Of a stretch of DNA of 29,589 bases, positions 14,251 to 22,970 are shown one piece after another. Positions within the stretch are counted from its first letter, which is position 1. The number at the start of each line of letters is the position of its first letter. Location of the stretch: assembly GCA_031272845.1 (NCBI GenBank), contig JAISTA010000067.1:1-29589 (forward strand). Reading direction: 5' to 3'. The stretch comes from Oscillospiraceae bacterium. GTDB lineage: Bacteria; Bacillota; Clostridia; Oscillospirales; Oscillospiraceae. Under the pieces are notes generated by a model. The model searched no databases, was not told the DNA's origin, and saw nothing but the letters and a program-made list of their open reading frames with translations. The position numbers and the translations under genes were made by a program.

Positions 14251-16025
14251 AAAGAAACAAATCACAGTCACGGCAGACGGTCGTCATAATGGCGGTGGTC
14301 GGCGCACTGCTTGTTGTGTGGCTCGCGCTCATCGCCGCGCCGGGCGTGCCGGACGGACTTGTAGGAATTATGCGCGCAATAACGGATGGGGCAAATGCGC
14401 CGTTTAAGATTGCAATTGTAGACGGCACCACACGCACCGTGCTTGTCTTTCTTGCGATTTACGCCGCCTGCATTGCGATGTATCTCACCACGCGGCAAAA
14501 CAAACGTCCCGGAGAAGAGCATGGCTCGGCACAATGGGGAAGCGCGGCGGCTCTCAACAAAAAGTACGCGAAAAAACCGCCCGAAAACAATAAGATACTT
14601 ACAAAAAAACTGCGTATGAGCCTTGACACGCAGGCAATCGGGCGCAATCAGAACACTACGGTTATAGGCGGCGCTGGCAGCGGGAAGACGCTTATGTACG
14701 TCAAACCGAACATCGCACAGGCAAACTGCAGCATGGTAATCCTTGACCCAAAGGGTGAAAACCTGCGGGATATGGGATTCCTGCTTGAATCAAAGGGCTA
14801 TCGTATCCGGGTTCTCGACCTGATACGCATGGAGCGCAGCCACGGCTACAACCCGTTTATGTATCTGCCTGACGAAAACGACGTCCAGCGGCTTGTTACC
14901 AACCTGTTCAAAAGCACCACCCCAAAAAACTCAAACACACAAGACCCGTTTTGGGACAACGCGGCGGCGACGCTGCTCTCCGCGCTTATTTTTTATGTGC
15001 GGGAAATGTGCGAGCCGGAGGAGCAGAACTTTGCAAGCGTTATGGAAATGCTGCGGCATTGCGAGTTTTCTGCGGATTCTCAGAATGCCGTGGACTTCTG
15101 CTTTGCTCACCTTGAAGCGCTGAAGCCGAACCACATTGCGCTGAATTACTACACTTCATTTCGCAATGGCCCGGATAAGACGCTCCAGCAAATAGTACAG
15201 ATCCTTGCAATCCGGCTTGAAAAGTTTAACCTGACGGGGCTTGTAGAGCTTACACGCCGCGATGAGCTTGACCTACGGTCGCTCGGCGAGGAAAAGACCG
15301 CGCTGTTCGCACTTATTCCGAATAACGACACTTCATTCAATTTCCTTGTGAGCATTTTGTACACGCAGCTGTTTCAGCAGCTCCTTGCAAGCGCGGATTT
15401 TGACCACGGCGGCAAACTCCCGGTTCCAGTGCATTTTTTGATGGACGAGTTTGCCAACGTCAGCTTGCCGGACGGCTTTGAACAAATTATTACGGTTATC
15501 CGCAGCAGAGAGGTGTTTGTAAGTATCATTTTGCAAAACCTCTCGCAGTTAAAGGCGCTTTATGAAAAACACTGGGAAACAATAATCGGCAACTGCGACG
15601 AGCTTGTATATCTCGGCGGCAACGAAGCCTCTACACACAAGTACATCAGCGAGCTTTTAGGCAAGGAAACGATTTCGACCAACACCTACGGACACACAAA
15701 GGGTATAAACGGTCACTACTCGGTCAACGACCAGACGCAAGGCCGCGAGCTGCTGTCGCCCGACGAGGTGCGCACTTTGAACAACCGGCGAGCGCTGGTG
15801 TTCATTCGCGGTGAAAAGGCTGTTGTCGACAGAAAGTACAACATGTTCAGGCACCCTAATGTGCGGCTCACGACCTACGGAGGCGCGCCGCCGTACATAC
15901 ACGGCACGCTTTTACTGCCGCCGATCGCGTCGGTCGCGCCAATCGACCCTGAAAGCATACCGCCCGAAGTCGTGGTTTACACCCTCGACGACTTCCCGGA
16001 CGACACCGCGCAAGCTGCGTCTTAG
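14247..16025 (+). CDS. VirD4/TraG-type coupling protein
   Basis: 592 aa, with two N-terminal membrane segments (about residues 10-30 and 65-80). GSAQWG is followed by Walker A GGAGSGKT (141-148), ILDPKGEN, and Walker B FLMDEFAN (Asp400, Glu401). These are the features of the T4SS coupling ATPase that brings the relaxase-DNA complex to the channel. Length is normal for Gram-positive TraG/TcpA-type proteins of CTn elements. The start is coupled to the upstream gene by ATGA, and a terminator follows. Confidence 0.93.
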   Translation: MKRNKSQSRQTVVIMAVVGALLVVWLALIAAPGVPDGLVGIMRAITDGANAPFKIAIVDGTTRTVLVFLAIYAACIAMYLTTRQNKRPGEEHGSAQWGSAAALNKKYAKKPPENNKILTKKLRMSLDTQAIGRNQNTTVIGGAGSGKTLMYVKPNIAQANCSMVILDPKGENLRDMGFLLESKGYRIRVLDLIRMERSHGYNPFMYLPDENDVQRLVTNLFKSTTPKNSNTQDPFWDNAAATLLSALIFYVREMCEPEEQNFASVMEMLRHCEFSADSQNAVDFCFAHLEALKPNHIALNYYTSFRNGPDKTLQQIVQILAIRLEKFNLTGLVELTRRDELDLRSLGEEKTALFALIPNNDTSFNFLVSILYTQLFQQLLASADFDHGGKLPVPVHFLMDEFANVSLPDGFEQIITVIRSREVFVSIILQNLSQLKALYEKHWETIIGNCDELVYLGGNEASTHKYISELLGKETISTNTYGHTKGINGHYSVNDQTQGRELLSPDEVRTLNNRRALVFIRGEKAVVDRKYNMFRHPNVRLTTYGGAPPYIHGTLLLPPIASVAPIDPESIPPEVVVYTLDDFPDDTAQAAS

Positions 16026-16045
16026 TACGCAACACACAAAACCAC

Positions 16046-16068
16046 GCCGCCTGAATGGGCGGCTTTTT
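16046..16068 (+). terminator. Terminator after the coupling-protein gene
   Basis: A 6-bp GC stem (16046-16051 with 16058-16063), 6-nt loop and TTTTT. It is short, so it may attenuate rather than fully stop transcription before the channel genes. Confidence 0.65.
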
Positions 16069-16099
16069 CTATTTCAAAAAAAAGGATACACAAAAAAAC

Positions 16100-16429
16100 A
16101 TGAACAAAAACTTAAACACAGAAAAACGCAATCGGCGCACAAAAAGGCTCCTCGTCCGAATTGGCACCGCCGCCGTTATGGCAACGCTGCTTACGGTGTC
16201 CGCTTTTGCGGCAGACCCCGTGCTGCCTGTACTGGATAATATGACGGATTTCGTTTTCAGCCTTGTCAGAGCGCTCGGCGTTATTATGACTATTGCCGGG
16301 TTTGTGCTTCTTGCAATGTCAGTGTTCCAGCAAGACCCACACCACCGTGCGCAGGGCATAACAGCGCTGATTATAGGGATTGTGATTACTTTTACAAAAG
16401 AAATTTTGCAGGGTATCGGAGCTATATAA
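16100..16429 (+). CDS. VirB2/TrbC-like small membrane (pilin-type) protein
   Basis: 109 aa from ATG 16100; the AAAGGA site is unusually far (about 13 nt). A basic N-terminus and hydrophobic stretch form a signal peptide ending in SAFA/ADP, then two hydrophobic segments are separated by a short polar loop (QQDPHHRAQG). That layout matches VirB2/TrbC pilins and the Maff2-type small proteins found at this place in clostridial ICEs. It would form the surface-exposed or channel-lining subunit. The exact family is not certain. Confidence 0.7.
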   Translation: MNKNLNTEKRNRRTKRLLVRIGTAAVMATLLTVSAFAADPVLPVLDNMTDFVFSLVRALGVIMTIAGFVLLAMSVFQQDPHHRAQGITALIIGIVITFTKEILQGIGAI

Positions 16430-16436
16430 ACACACC

Positions 16437-16466
16437 GGCGCGGCGGGAAAACACTCCTGCCGCGCC
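16437..16466 (+). other. Intercistronic hairpin after the pilin-type gene
   Basis: An 11-bp GC-rich stem with one mismatch (16437-16447 with 16456-16466) and an 8-nt loop, without a T-run. A hairpin here could stabilise the upstream mRNA so that the small subunit is made in excess. Confidence 0.55.
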
Positions 16467-16489
16467 GCCGCAAAAAAAGGAGGCACAAT

Positions 16490-17332
16490 GTGTCTACAAT
16501 AGATTTTTTATGGAACACGGTCGAGAGCATAAACAGAGTAATGCAGGAGATATTCGGACTGCTGATGACCTCGCCGCAGGACTTCAAGGGCGGTGCCGTT
16601 TGGTCAACTATGGTGGCGATTAACAATGCATTGCAGCCTGTCGGCTCGGCGCTGTTTGTCATCTTTTTTCTGCTGGGCGCGATGAGGTCAATCTCCTCAG
16701 CCGCTGACGCGCGCCGTCCGGAGACGATTTTCAAGATGTTTATCCGCTTTATTCTGACTAAAACGCTCATCACTCACGGACTCGAAATTCTCCTGACGAT
16801 TATTGCGGTCGCGCAGCAGCTCATCGGCACGGTCATCGGCTATGCGACGGTTAACGTAACCTATGCAGTACCGCCGGAAGTCATAGAGGCGGCGGAGCAT
16901 TCCGGCTTTTTTGGCGGTATTCTCGTGTGGATAGTGGCGCTGCTTGTCTCAATTGTGGCAATTGTGCTGTGCGTTATGATGATAATGACAGTGTACGGCA
17001 GGTTTTTCAAGTTGTACATGTTCATTGCCGTCAGCCCTATACCCTGCGCTTTTGCGGGCGGAGTGAGCACACAAGGCACGACGGTGCAGTTCTTCAAGGA
17101 GTTCGGCGCGGTGTGCTTGCAGGGACTTGTCGTGGTGTTTGCGTTTATTATTTTCGCAACGCTGTCCTCAAGCGGCGCTTTCTTCACCTTCGGGATACTC
17201 GGCGATAATCCGTCTCCGGCGACGTATGTCCTGTCCTATGGCGTTCAGCTCGCGTTTCAGCTGCTGCTGCTCAACACCATGGTTAAAGGCAGCGACTATC
17301 TCGTCAAGCGCATAACCGGACTCGGCGCATAG
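16490..17332 (+). CDS. TrbL/VirB6-like polytopic conjugation protein
   Basis: 280 aa starting at GTG 16490, 6-7 nt behind AAGGAGG; an overlapping ATG at 16488 leads to a stop after four codons. About six hydrophobic segments are visible, with a motif LYMFIAVSPIPCAFAGG typical of CTn TrbL/VirB6-like proteins. It forms part of the inner-membrane channel. It lies between the pilin-type gene and prgI, the canonical order. Confidence 0.85.
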   Translation: MSTIDFLWNTVESINRVMQEIFGLLMTSPQDFKGGAVWSTMVAINNALQPVGSALFVIFFLLGAMRSISSAADARRPETIFKMFIRFILTKTLITHGLEILLTIIAVAQQLIGTVIGYATVNVTYAVPPEVIEAAEHSGFFGGILVWIVALLVSIVAIVLCVMMIMTVYGRFFKLYMFIAVSPIPCAFAGGVSTQGTTVQFFKEFGAVCLQGLVVVFAFIIFATLSSSGAFFTFGILGDNPSPATYVLSYGVQLAFQLLLLNTMVKGSDYLVKRITGLGA

Positions 17333-17342
17333 GAGATACAGT

Positions 17343-17873
17343 ATGCAAAAGTATAAGATCAACAAGGACATCCGCGAATTTGCCGAAAGAATAGGCATTT
17401 TCACGTTGCGGCAGCTCATATTCGTGATTATTGCAGTGATTGCTTCTGTCATAATTTGGTTTGTATTGGGAAGCGCTTCTGCAGACACTAAGTTCTTCTT
17501 TGGAACCCTTGCGGTCGTGCCGATCGGCGCGATGTGCTTTGTCAAGTATAACGGAATGCCCGCCGAGGCAATCATCCTTGCCGCAATAAAATTCGAGTTT
17601 CTGACAATGCACAAGCTCGTGTACAAATCCGGCAACGCCCGGCGCGAAGCACGTACAGCCGCTGTCGCAAGGAATCTCAATGCGGACATCGAGGATGAGC
17701 GCCCGAAAAAAGAATCGCCGGTTTTGGGGAAGCTGCGGAAATGGCTGCACTCGCGCGGGCAGATAATTTCGCAGGAGCTAATCCCTGCCGTCAAAACCAC
17801 GGCGCACGGCTTCAAGGACAAGCTACTTGGCGTTTGGCACAAAATATTCAAAAGAGGTAAGAAAAATGACTAA
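17343..17873 (+). CDS. prgI: PrgI family (VirB3-like) protein
   Basis: 176 aa, ATG 17343 after AGGAG. The N-terminal YKINKDIREFAERIGIFTLRQL leads into two hydrophobic segments (about 23-44 and 50-70) followed by KYNGMPAEAIILAAIKFEFL, the PrgI signature. The C-terminal 80 residues are cytoplasmic and basic, a longer tail than the shortest PrgI proteins. It partners VirB4 in the inner membrane. Its end overlaps the virB4 start by 8 bp. Confidence 0.9.
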   Translation: MQKYKINKDIREFAERIGIFTLRQLIFVIIAVIASVIIWFVLGSASADTKFFFGTLAVVPIGAMCFVKYNGMPAEAIILAAIKFEFLTMHKLVYKSGNARREARTAAVARNLNADIEDERPKKESPVLGKLRKWLHSRGQIISQELIPAVKTTAHGFKDKLLGVWHKIFKRGKKND

Positions 17874-20268
17874 AGGATTGAAAGCCGCAAGGCGGGAAAA
17901 CAAAACCCGGCTTCGCGGTACAAGGTGCGCGCAGGATTTAGTCCCCGCGCTTCAGGTGTATGAGGACGGGATTTTCCTGCTTCCCGGCGGCAGCAATGCC
18001 GGACGCAGATACTCCAAAACGTGGCGGTATCAGGACATCAATTTCTCCTACGCGGCACCCGAAATAAAGGCGCACATACTGTCGCAGTACTGCGCCCTGC
18101 TGAACGCTATGGATGTCACCTCGACATACAAGCTCACAATTAACTCTCACAAGATGGACAGGGTGGACTTTGAGCAGAATGTGCTGCTCAAGTCCCGTAA
18201 CGACGCGTACAACCAATACCGTGACGACTACAACGGTATGCTTGAGCTGCGCGTTGCCGAAACGTCCGGAGTGGTGCAAGACAAATACTTAACTGTCGCT
18301 ACCACAAGGAAAACACTCGACGACGCCCGCGCATACTTTGCGAGGGCAAAAACTTCGCTCAATACGCACTTTCAGCTGCTCGGCACACAGCTTGAGGAGC
18401 TTACGGCGGGCGACCGGCTTAAGGTCTTCCACGACTTTTTTAACGCCGGCGCTGAAACGCAGTTTCGCTACAACGCGGAGGACGCCAAAGCGCGCGGATA
18501 CAGCTTTAAGGAGGCAATTTGCCCCGAATACGCCGAGCTTGGCCGCAGTTACTTCCGGCTCGGCGAGCGATGGGGGCGCGTGCTGTTTCTCCGGGATTAC
18601 GCGACATTTTTGTCTGATGAGTTTATAGCGCAGCTGTCGAGCCTCAACCGCAACATGATGATTTCAATCGACATTGTGCCGGAATGCAAGGAAGAGGCAA
18701 TTAAGCTTGCCGAAAGCCGTATGCTCGCAATGAGCAAGAACAGAATCAATTATCTGCAAAAGGCGCAAAACAGAAAAGACTACTCACAGAACGTCCCTTA
18801 TTACATGGAGCAGCAGAACAGCGCCGCGCAGGAGTTTATGGACGACCTTGCAAACCGCAACCAGAACATGTTCTACGCGACTGTTACTTGCGTCATCACC
18901 TCCGAAACAAAAGAGCAGCTTGACGCCGACACGGAAGCGCTCAAGTCTGTCGCGCAGGAATACCTGTGCCGGCTGGGCGTTCTCGGCTTACAGCAGCTGG
19001 AGGGCTTGAACACGGTGCTGCCGTGGGGCATGATGTCGGTTGCTGTTGACCGCACGCTGACGACCGAAAGCCTTATGGTGCTGTCGCCTTTCAAGGTGCA
19101 GGATATTGTTCACAAGAACGGAATCTATTACGGGCAGAACGCTGTGAGCCACAATATGATACTCATTGACGGCACGGTGTTTCCAAACGCAAACGGCATG
19201 GTTTTAGGTATTCCCGGCGCGGGCAAGAGCTTCCTTGTTAAGGAAAAGGTGTCTGAGCAAATGCTCGCGACCGACGCCGACATTATCATCATTGACCCGG
19301 AGCGCGAGTATTCGGAGCTTGTACGCGCCCTTGGCGGAGATATTGCGGCAATCTCGGCCGCGTCCGCTATCCACATTAACGCAATGGATATGGCGGAGAA
19401 TTACGGAGTGGATAACGAGGCGGACTTTAACGCGCCGATTCACGTAAAGGCAAAAAAGGCGCTTACCAAAAAAGTTGCGTTCCTGCTGTCTCTTTGCGAG
19501 CAGTTCGTCGGCGGCGAACAAGCAGTCGGCGCGGCGGAGCGAACGCTAATCGACCGCGCCTGCGTTCAGGTATACAAGGCGTACATCGATTCCGGCTTTA
19601 CAATCGAACCGCCGACGCTTGCGGACTTCAACGAAACGCTTAACGGCTTTCCTGAGCCGGAGGCAAAACAGCTTGCCCTCAAGCTCGGCTCTTTCACGAC
19701 CGGCACGCTTGCGGCATTTTCCTACCAAACGAACGTGAATACAGACAGCCGCCTTTTGTGCTACGACATTCACGACCTCGAATCCTCCCTGATGTCGCAC
19801 GGATTGCTTGTCATTTTGGACGGTATCATCAACCGAATCGCGCGCAACCGCGCAAACGGACGCAGGACGTACATTTACATCGACGAAATTTACCTGCTTT
19901 TTAAGTACGATTATTCGGCTGAGTTTCTGTCGGAATTGTGGAAGCGCGTGCGCAAATATAACGCGGCGGCAATCGGCATAACGCAGAACGTGTCGGACAT
20001 TTTGCAGTCGCCCTATGCCGAGAAGATGTTCAACAACTCTCAAATCATCACAATGCTCGCGCAATCGCCGCTTGACCTTGACAAGCTCGCCGACATCCTC
20101 AAGCTGTCCGACGCGCAGACGGCGTACCTCGAAAATCCCGCACCCGGAAGCGGATTGCTGAAGGTCGGCAGTGCCGTAATACCTTTTACAAACGATTTCC
20201 CACGGGATACGAAGCTGTACGCGCTGATGTCCACGAAACCCGGCGAAACGTTGACCGTTGCGGTGTAA
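17866..20268 (+). CDS. virB4: VirB4-type T4SS ATPase
   Basis: 800 aa from ATG 17866 (AAGAGG site inside prgI). Walker A GIPGAGKS lies at 448-455, followed by IIIDPEREYSEL, and Walker B YIYIDEIYLLF with Asp673/Glu674. The N-terminal half carries the usual VirB4 region. Such ATPases power pilus/channel assembly and DNA transfer. The length is typical for CTn VirB4. Confidence 0.94.
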   Translation: MTKGLKAARRENKTRLRGTRCAQDLVPALQVYEDGIFLLPGGSNAGRRYSKTWRYQDINFSYAAPEIKAHILSQYCALLNAMDVTSTYKLTINSHKMDRVDFEQNVLLKSRNDAYNQYRDDYNGMLELRVAETSGVVQDKYLTVATTRKTLDDARAYFARAKTSLNTHFQLLGTQLEELTAGDRLKVFHDFFNAGAETQFRYNAEDAKARGYSFKEAICPEYAELGRSYFRLGERWGRVLFLRDYATFLSDEFIAQLSSLNRNMMISIDIVPECKEEAIKLAESRMLAMSKNRINYLQKAQNRKDYSQNVPYYMEQQNSAAQEFMDDLANRNQNMFYATVTCVITSETKEQLDADTEALKSVAQEYLCRLGVLGLQQLEGLNTVLPWGMMSVAVDRTLTTESLMVLSPFKVQDIVHKNGIYYGQNAVSHNMILIDGTVFPNANGMVLGIPGAGKSFLVKEKVSEQMLATDADIIIIDPEREYSELVRALGGDIAAISAASAIHINAMDMAENYGVDNEADFNAPIHVKAKKALTKKVAFLLSLCEQFVGGEQAVGAAERTLIDRACVQVYKAYIDSGFTIEPPTLADFNETLNGFPEPEAKQLALKLGSFTTGTLAAFSYQTNVNTDSRLLCYDIHDLESSLMSHGLLVILDGIINRIARNRANGRRTYIYIDEIYLLFKYDYSAEFLSELWKRVRKYNAAAIGITQNVSDILQSPYAEKMFNNSQIITMLAQSPLDLDKLADILKLSDAQTAYLENPAPGSGLLKVGSAVIPFTNDFPRDTKLYALMSTKPGETLTVAV

Positions 20269-20294
20269 GCGCAAACAGGAGATCAACACAGGCT

Positions 20295-21158
20295 ATGGAG
20301 ATTATAATTTTAATATTAGTTTTAACGTCGCCGTTTATCCTTGTCGTTTTTGGGATTATGACGGATGTTTGCGAAGACATTTCGCGCTACAGGCGGCGCC
20401 CGCTGTCGCGCTTCGCCGAAGCGCAGGGCGGCGGCGTGTACGAGCGCGCCCTGTCGGAGCTGCGTGCCGGGTGCAAGCAGACCCACTGGATGTGGTTCGT
20501 CTTCCCGCAGCTCTCCGGGTTTGGCGACTCTCGCCCTGCGCGGATATACGGCATTCACGACTTAGACGAGGCCTCCGCTTACCTTGCGGACGGCGTTCTC
20601 GGCGCGCGTCTGCGCGAGTGCTGCGCGGCGCTGCTGGCGCTGAAAACGAGCGACCCGCGCGCGGTGTTCGGCTCGCCTGCCGACCTCAAGCTGCGCTCCT
20701 GTATGACGCTTTTTGACTACGCAACGCCGTATGAGCCGCTGTTTGACGCAGTGCTGGAGAAGTTTTTCGGCGCAAGGGCTTGCTATGAAACGGAGCGCCG
20801 CCTTGCGCGGCGCGGCGAGCTTTCCTGCGACGGACTGCCGCGCGGCGAGTTTCCCGCGTGGCAGTGCGAAAAGGCGTTTGACCCCGCCGGAAACGGTGCG
20901 GCGTTTGTTAAGCCCGGCTGCTACCGCCCGAACTGCAGCGCAATTGCGGACAGGACAAGCGGCTGCGATTCTGATTGCCCGGTCAACGGCGCGCGCACCC
21001 ACGGCGACTGCATGAAAAAGGATTGCAGGGAGCCAGGCTGTCCGTACAGCGTGTACGCGCGGCGTGAGGAAGAACAGTGCCGTGAGCGCCGCGCAGCGCG
21101 TGCGTATAGCGCGGTGGTCAAGCGCGTGCGCAGCGGACAAAAGGCGGCGTGGCAATGA
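20295..21158 (+). CDS. Membrane-anchored DUF1810 protein with Cys-rich tail
   Basis: 287 aa. The start ATG 20295 has AGGAG rather far upstream (13 nt). Residues 2-22 are one hydrophobic segment. Residues about 37-160 match DUF1810 (SRFAEAQ, HWMWFVFPQLSGFG, YGIHDLDEASAYL, LKLRSCMTLFDYA). The last 100 residues hold about ten Cys in CxxxxC, CxxxC and similar spacings (CYRPNC, CDSDC, CREPGC), resembling metal-binding. Stand-alone DUF1810 proteins lack both extras. The function of DUF1810 is unknown. The stop overlaps the sortase start (ATGA). The first 60 nt are A+T-rich whereas the remainder is very G+C-rich, hinting at fusion. Confidence 0.8.
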   Translation: MEIIILILVLTSPFILVVFGIMTDVCEDISRYRRRPLSRFAEAQGGGVYERALSELRAGCKQTHWMWFVFPQLSGFGDSRPARIYGIHDLDEASAYLADGVLGARLRECCAALLALKTSDPRAVFGSPADLKLRSCMTLFDYATPYEPLFDAVLEKFFGARACYETERRLARRGELSCDGLPRGEFPAWQCEKAFDPAGNGAAFVKPGCYRPNCSAIADRTSGCDSDCPVNGARTHGDCMKKDCREPGCPYSVYARREEEQCRERRAARAYSAVVKRVRSGQKAAWQ

Positions 21159-21916
21159 AAAAACTATCCCGCACTCTCCTCATCATCTCCCTCGCCGCCG
21201 TGCTTCTCGGCGGCTTTTTTCTTGCCCGCGAGCTGCGCGAGACGGCTGCGGCTAAAAACGGGTTTGCTACGCTTGCGCAAGAGGTCGCGGCGGCGCGAGA
21301 CCTCCCATCAGGCGCGCCGGACACATCAGACGTGCTGCCGGAGTACGCCGCGCTGGCGGACAACCCGGAGTGGTTCGGGTGGCTCCGCGTCCCCGGCACG
21401 GCGATTGACTACCCGGTAATGCAGTCGCCGTCGCGCCCGGATTATTACCTCAACCACGGCTCAGACGGCGCGCCGCTGCGCTCCGGCACTCCCTACGCGG
21501 AGGAGTACAACACCTACGACAGCGACAACATCACGGTGTACGGACACCGTATGCGCGCGGGCGCGCTGTTTTCTGACCTCGGCAAGTACAACAAAAAGGA
21601 CTTTTGGCAGCAGCACAGCATTATCCTTTTTGACACGCGCACGGAGCGCCGCGAGTACGAGATACTTGCCGTGTTCAAGGAAAATGTGTACGAGACGGAT
21701 ACATTCCGCTACTGGGAGTTCTCTTCGGCGATAACAGTTGCTGAGTTCGACGAGTTCGCGGCGCAATGCCGCACACGGTCGCTGTATGACACGGGCGTGA
21801 CCACAAGCTACGGTGACAAGCTGATTACACTCTCCACCTGCGACAAAAAGAGCTACAGGCTCGTTGTGGTCGGAGTGTGGCACAGCGCAGAAACAAAAAC
21901 GCAAAGCGCACGGTGA
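21155..21916 (+). CDS. srtB: Class B sortase
   Basis: 253 aa. ATG 21155 overlaps the upstream stop. The N-terminal hydrophobic anchor spans residues about 7-25. Catalytic His131 is in VYGHRM, Cys229 in TLSTC and Arg235 in SYRLVVV. DNPEWFGWLRVPGTAIDYPVMQ is the class B-like entry region. Located outside the membrane, it would attach cargo such as the Cna_B protein at the left edge of the window to the wall or to itself. The stop lies in the loop of a 16-bp hairpin. Confidence 0.92.
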   Translation: MKKLSRTLLIISLAAVLLGGFFLARELRETAAAKNGFATLAQEVAAARDLPSGAPDTSDVLPEYAALADNPEWFGWLRVPGTAIDYPVMQSPSRPDYYLNHGSDGAPLRSGTPYAEEYNTYDSDNITVYGHRMRAGALFSDLGKYNKKDFWQQHSIILFDTRTERREYEILAVFKENVYETDTFRYWEFSSAITVAEFDEFAAQCRTRSLYDTGVTTSYGDKLITLSTCDKKSYRLVVVGVWHSAETKTQSAR

Positions 21917-21936
21917 CAACCCGTGCGCTTTGCGTT
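21898..21936 (+). terminator. Perfect 16-bp hairpin containing the sortase stop
   Basis: 21898-21913 pairs with 21921-21936; the TGA is in the 7-nt loop. No T-run follows on this strand, but on the other strand the stem would be followed by GTTTTTGTTT. It may act as a terminator on the minus strand or as a block to translation read-through or exonuclease. Confidence 0.55.
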
Positions 21937-21975
21937 AACAAAATAAGTACTTTGTAGTATACACAATCACCAGCC

Positions 21976-22001
21976 AAAATGCAAGCAAATTCTTGCATTT
22001 T
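21976..22001 (+). terminator. Second hairpin upstream of repA
   Basis: A perfect 10-bp stem (21976-21985 with 21992-22001) with a 6-nt loop, whose right arm ends in TTTT. Together with the preceding hairpin it isolates repA from the sortase operon. Confidence 0.55.
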
Positions 22002-22028
22002 CTCATTAACAAAATAAGGAAAATAACT

Positions 22029-22967
22029 ATGAATCACACGCCATATGAGTACCACTACGGCAACGAAGCCGACCAGTACACATTCTATCGTTTGCCAAAA
22101 GCCTTGTTTACAAATCCGCGCTTTAAGAGTCTGTCTGACGGCGCAAAGCTTTTGTATGGGCTTATGCTCGACCGGATGAGCCTTTCTATGAAAAACGAGT
22201 GGCTCGACAAAGATAACAAGGTATTTATCATTTTCACGCTTGAAGAAGCGCAGGAATATATGGGCTGCAAGCACGAAAAAGCCGTTAAAATGTTTGCCGA
22301 GCTTGATATGGATAAGGGCGTGGGCTTGATTGAACGCCGCAAGCAGGGGCAAGGCAAGCCGACGATAATTTATGTTCTAAAGTTTGTTGATACGGCAGAA
22401 GTCAAGACTTCGGAAAAACAGAAGTCCAGACTTCCGAAAATCGGAAGTCAAGACTTCTGCTTTTCGGACGCAAGTAATAATAATATAAATAAAACTGATT
22501 TGAGTGATTTTTATGATGGTGATGATGATGACGCGCGCGCGGACGAAAAACCGGAAAATCGCGAAAAACAGCCTGCGGCTGAATTACCGCCCGAAGAAAA
22601 AATGCAATCGGACGAATCGGCAAGCCTTGCCGCGTTCCCGCCGCTGCCGCCGGACGCGATAGCGACAGCCGGCACCGAGGCGGAGCGATTATTCGCCAAC
22701 CACACCGACCGCCGCCCTGCAAAGCCGGACATTGACCGCGTTGCGGGTAAGGTTTTCGTGTTTGACTGCGCCGACCCGCCGCGCTGGGTGTTGCAGAAAG
22801 ACCGGCTCGACCTGCTTGAATACGCCGTTGACGCTGCCTTTGCGGCGGGAGAGCCGGGCAAGTGGAGCTACATAGACGGAATCCTCGACAAGCTCGAGGA
22901 GCGAGGAATAAGAACGCTGGCAGACGCGCACAGATACGACGCGCTGCGGCACAAAACAGGAGATTAA
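22029..22967 (+). CDS. repA: RepA_N-type replication initiator
   Basis: 312 aa from ATG 22029 (AAGGA upstream). The N-terminal 120 residues match the RepA_N/replication initiator A domain (YTFYRLPKALFTNPRF, SDGAKLLYGLMLDRMSLS, LEEAQEYMGCKHEKAVKM). A low-complexity middle (about 120-210) follows, whose DNA contains three 23-bp iterons. The C-terminal 75 residues (VFDCADPPRWVLQ to the end) form a second helical domain. In Firmicute RepA_N plasmids the origin lies inside the rep gene between these two domains, as here. It likely allows transient replication of the excised element. Confidence 0.88.
   Translation: MNHTPYEYHYGNEADQYTFYRLPKALFTNPRFKSLSDGAKLLYGLMLDRMSLSMKNEWLDKDNKVFIIFTLEEAQEYMGCKHEKAVKMFAELDMDKGVGLIERRKQGQGKPTIIYVLKFVDTAEVKTSEKQKSRLPKIGSQDFCFSDASNNNINKTDLSDFYDGDDDDARADEKPENREKQPAAELPPEEKMQSDESASLAAFPPLPPDAIATAGTEAERLFANHTDRRPAKPDIDRVAGKVFVFDCADPPRWVLQKDRLDLLEYAVDAAFAAGEPGKWSYIDGILDKLEERGIRTLADAHRYDALRHKTGD
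22398..22466 (+). repeat. Three 23-bp iterons inside repA (candidate oriV)
   Basis: The 14-bp palindrome GAAGTCNAGACTTC occurs at 22398-22411, 22421-22434 and 22444-22457, exactly 23 bp apart, each followed by a G-rich/A-rich filler. The segment directly downstream (about 22470-22525) is markedly A+T-rich, the usual place for strand opening. This arrangement is a binding array for RepA. Confidence 0.8.
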
Positions 22968-22970
22968 GCT

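Noticed and set aside
20358..20400. Later start (ATG 20358) for the DUF1810 protein
   Set aside because: It has no ribosome site and would discard the hydrophobic segment that follows the better-placed ATG 20295; kept only as a weak alternative.
20562..21155. Long minus-strand frame opposite the DUF1810 gene
   Set aside because: Composition is Ala/Arg-rich as expected for the antisense of a GC-rich gene, and no ribosome site is present.
22398..22466. CRISPR-like short repeat array
   Set aside because: Only three units, a 23-bp period with spacers of 9 bp, and located inside repA; they are iterons.
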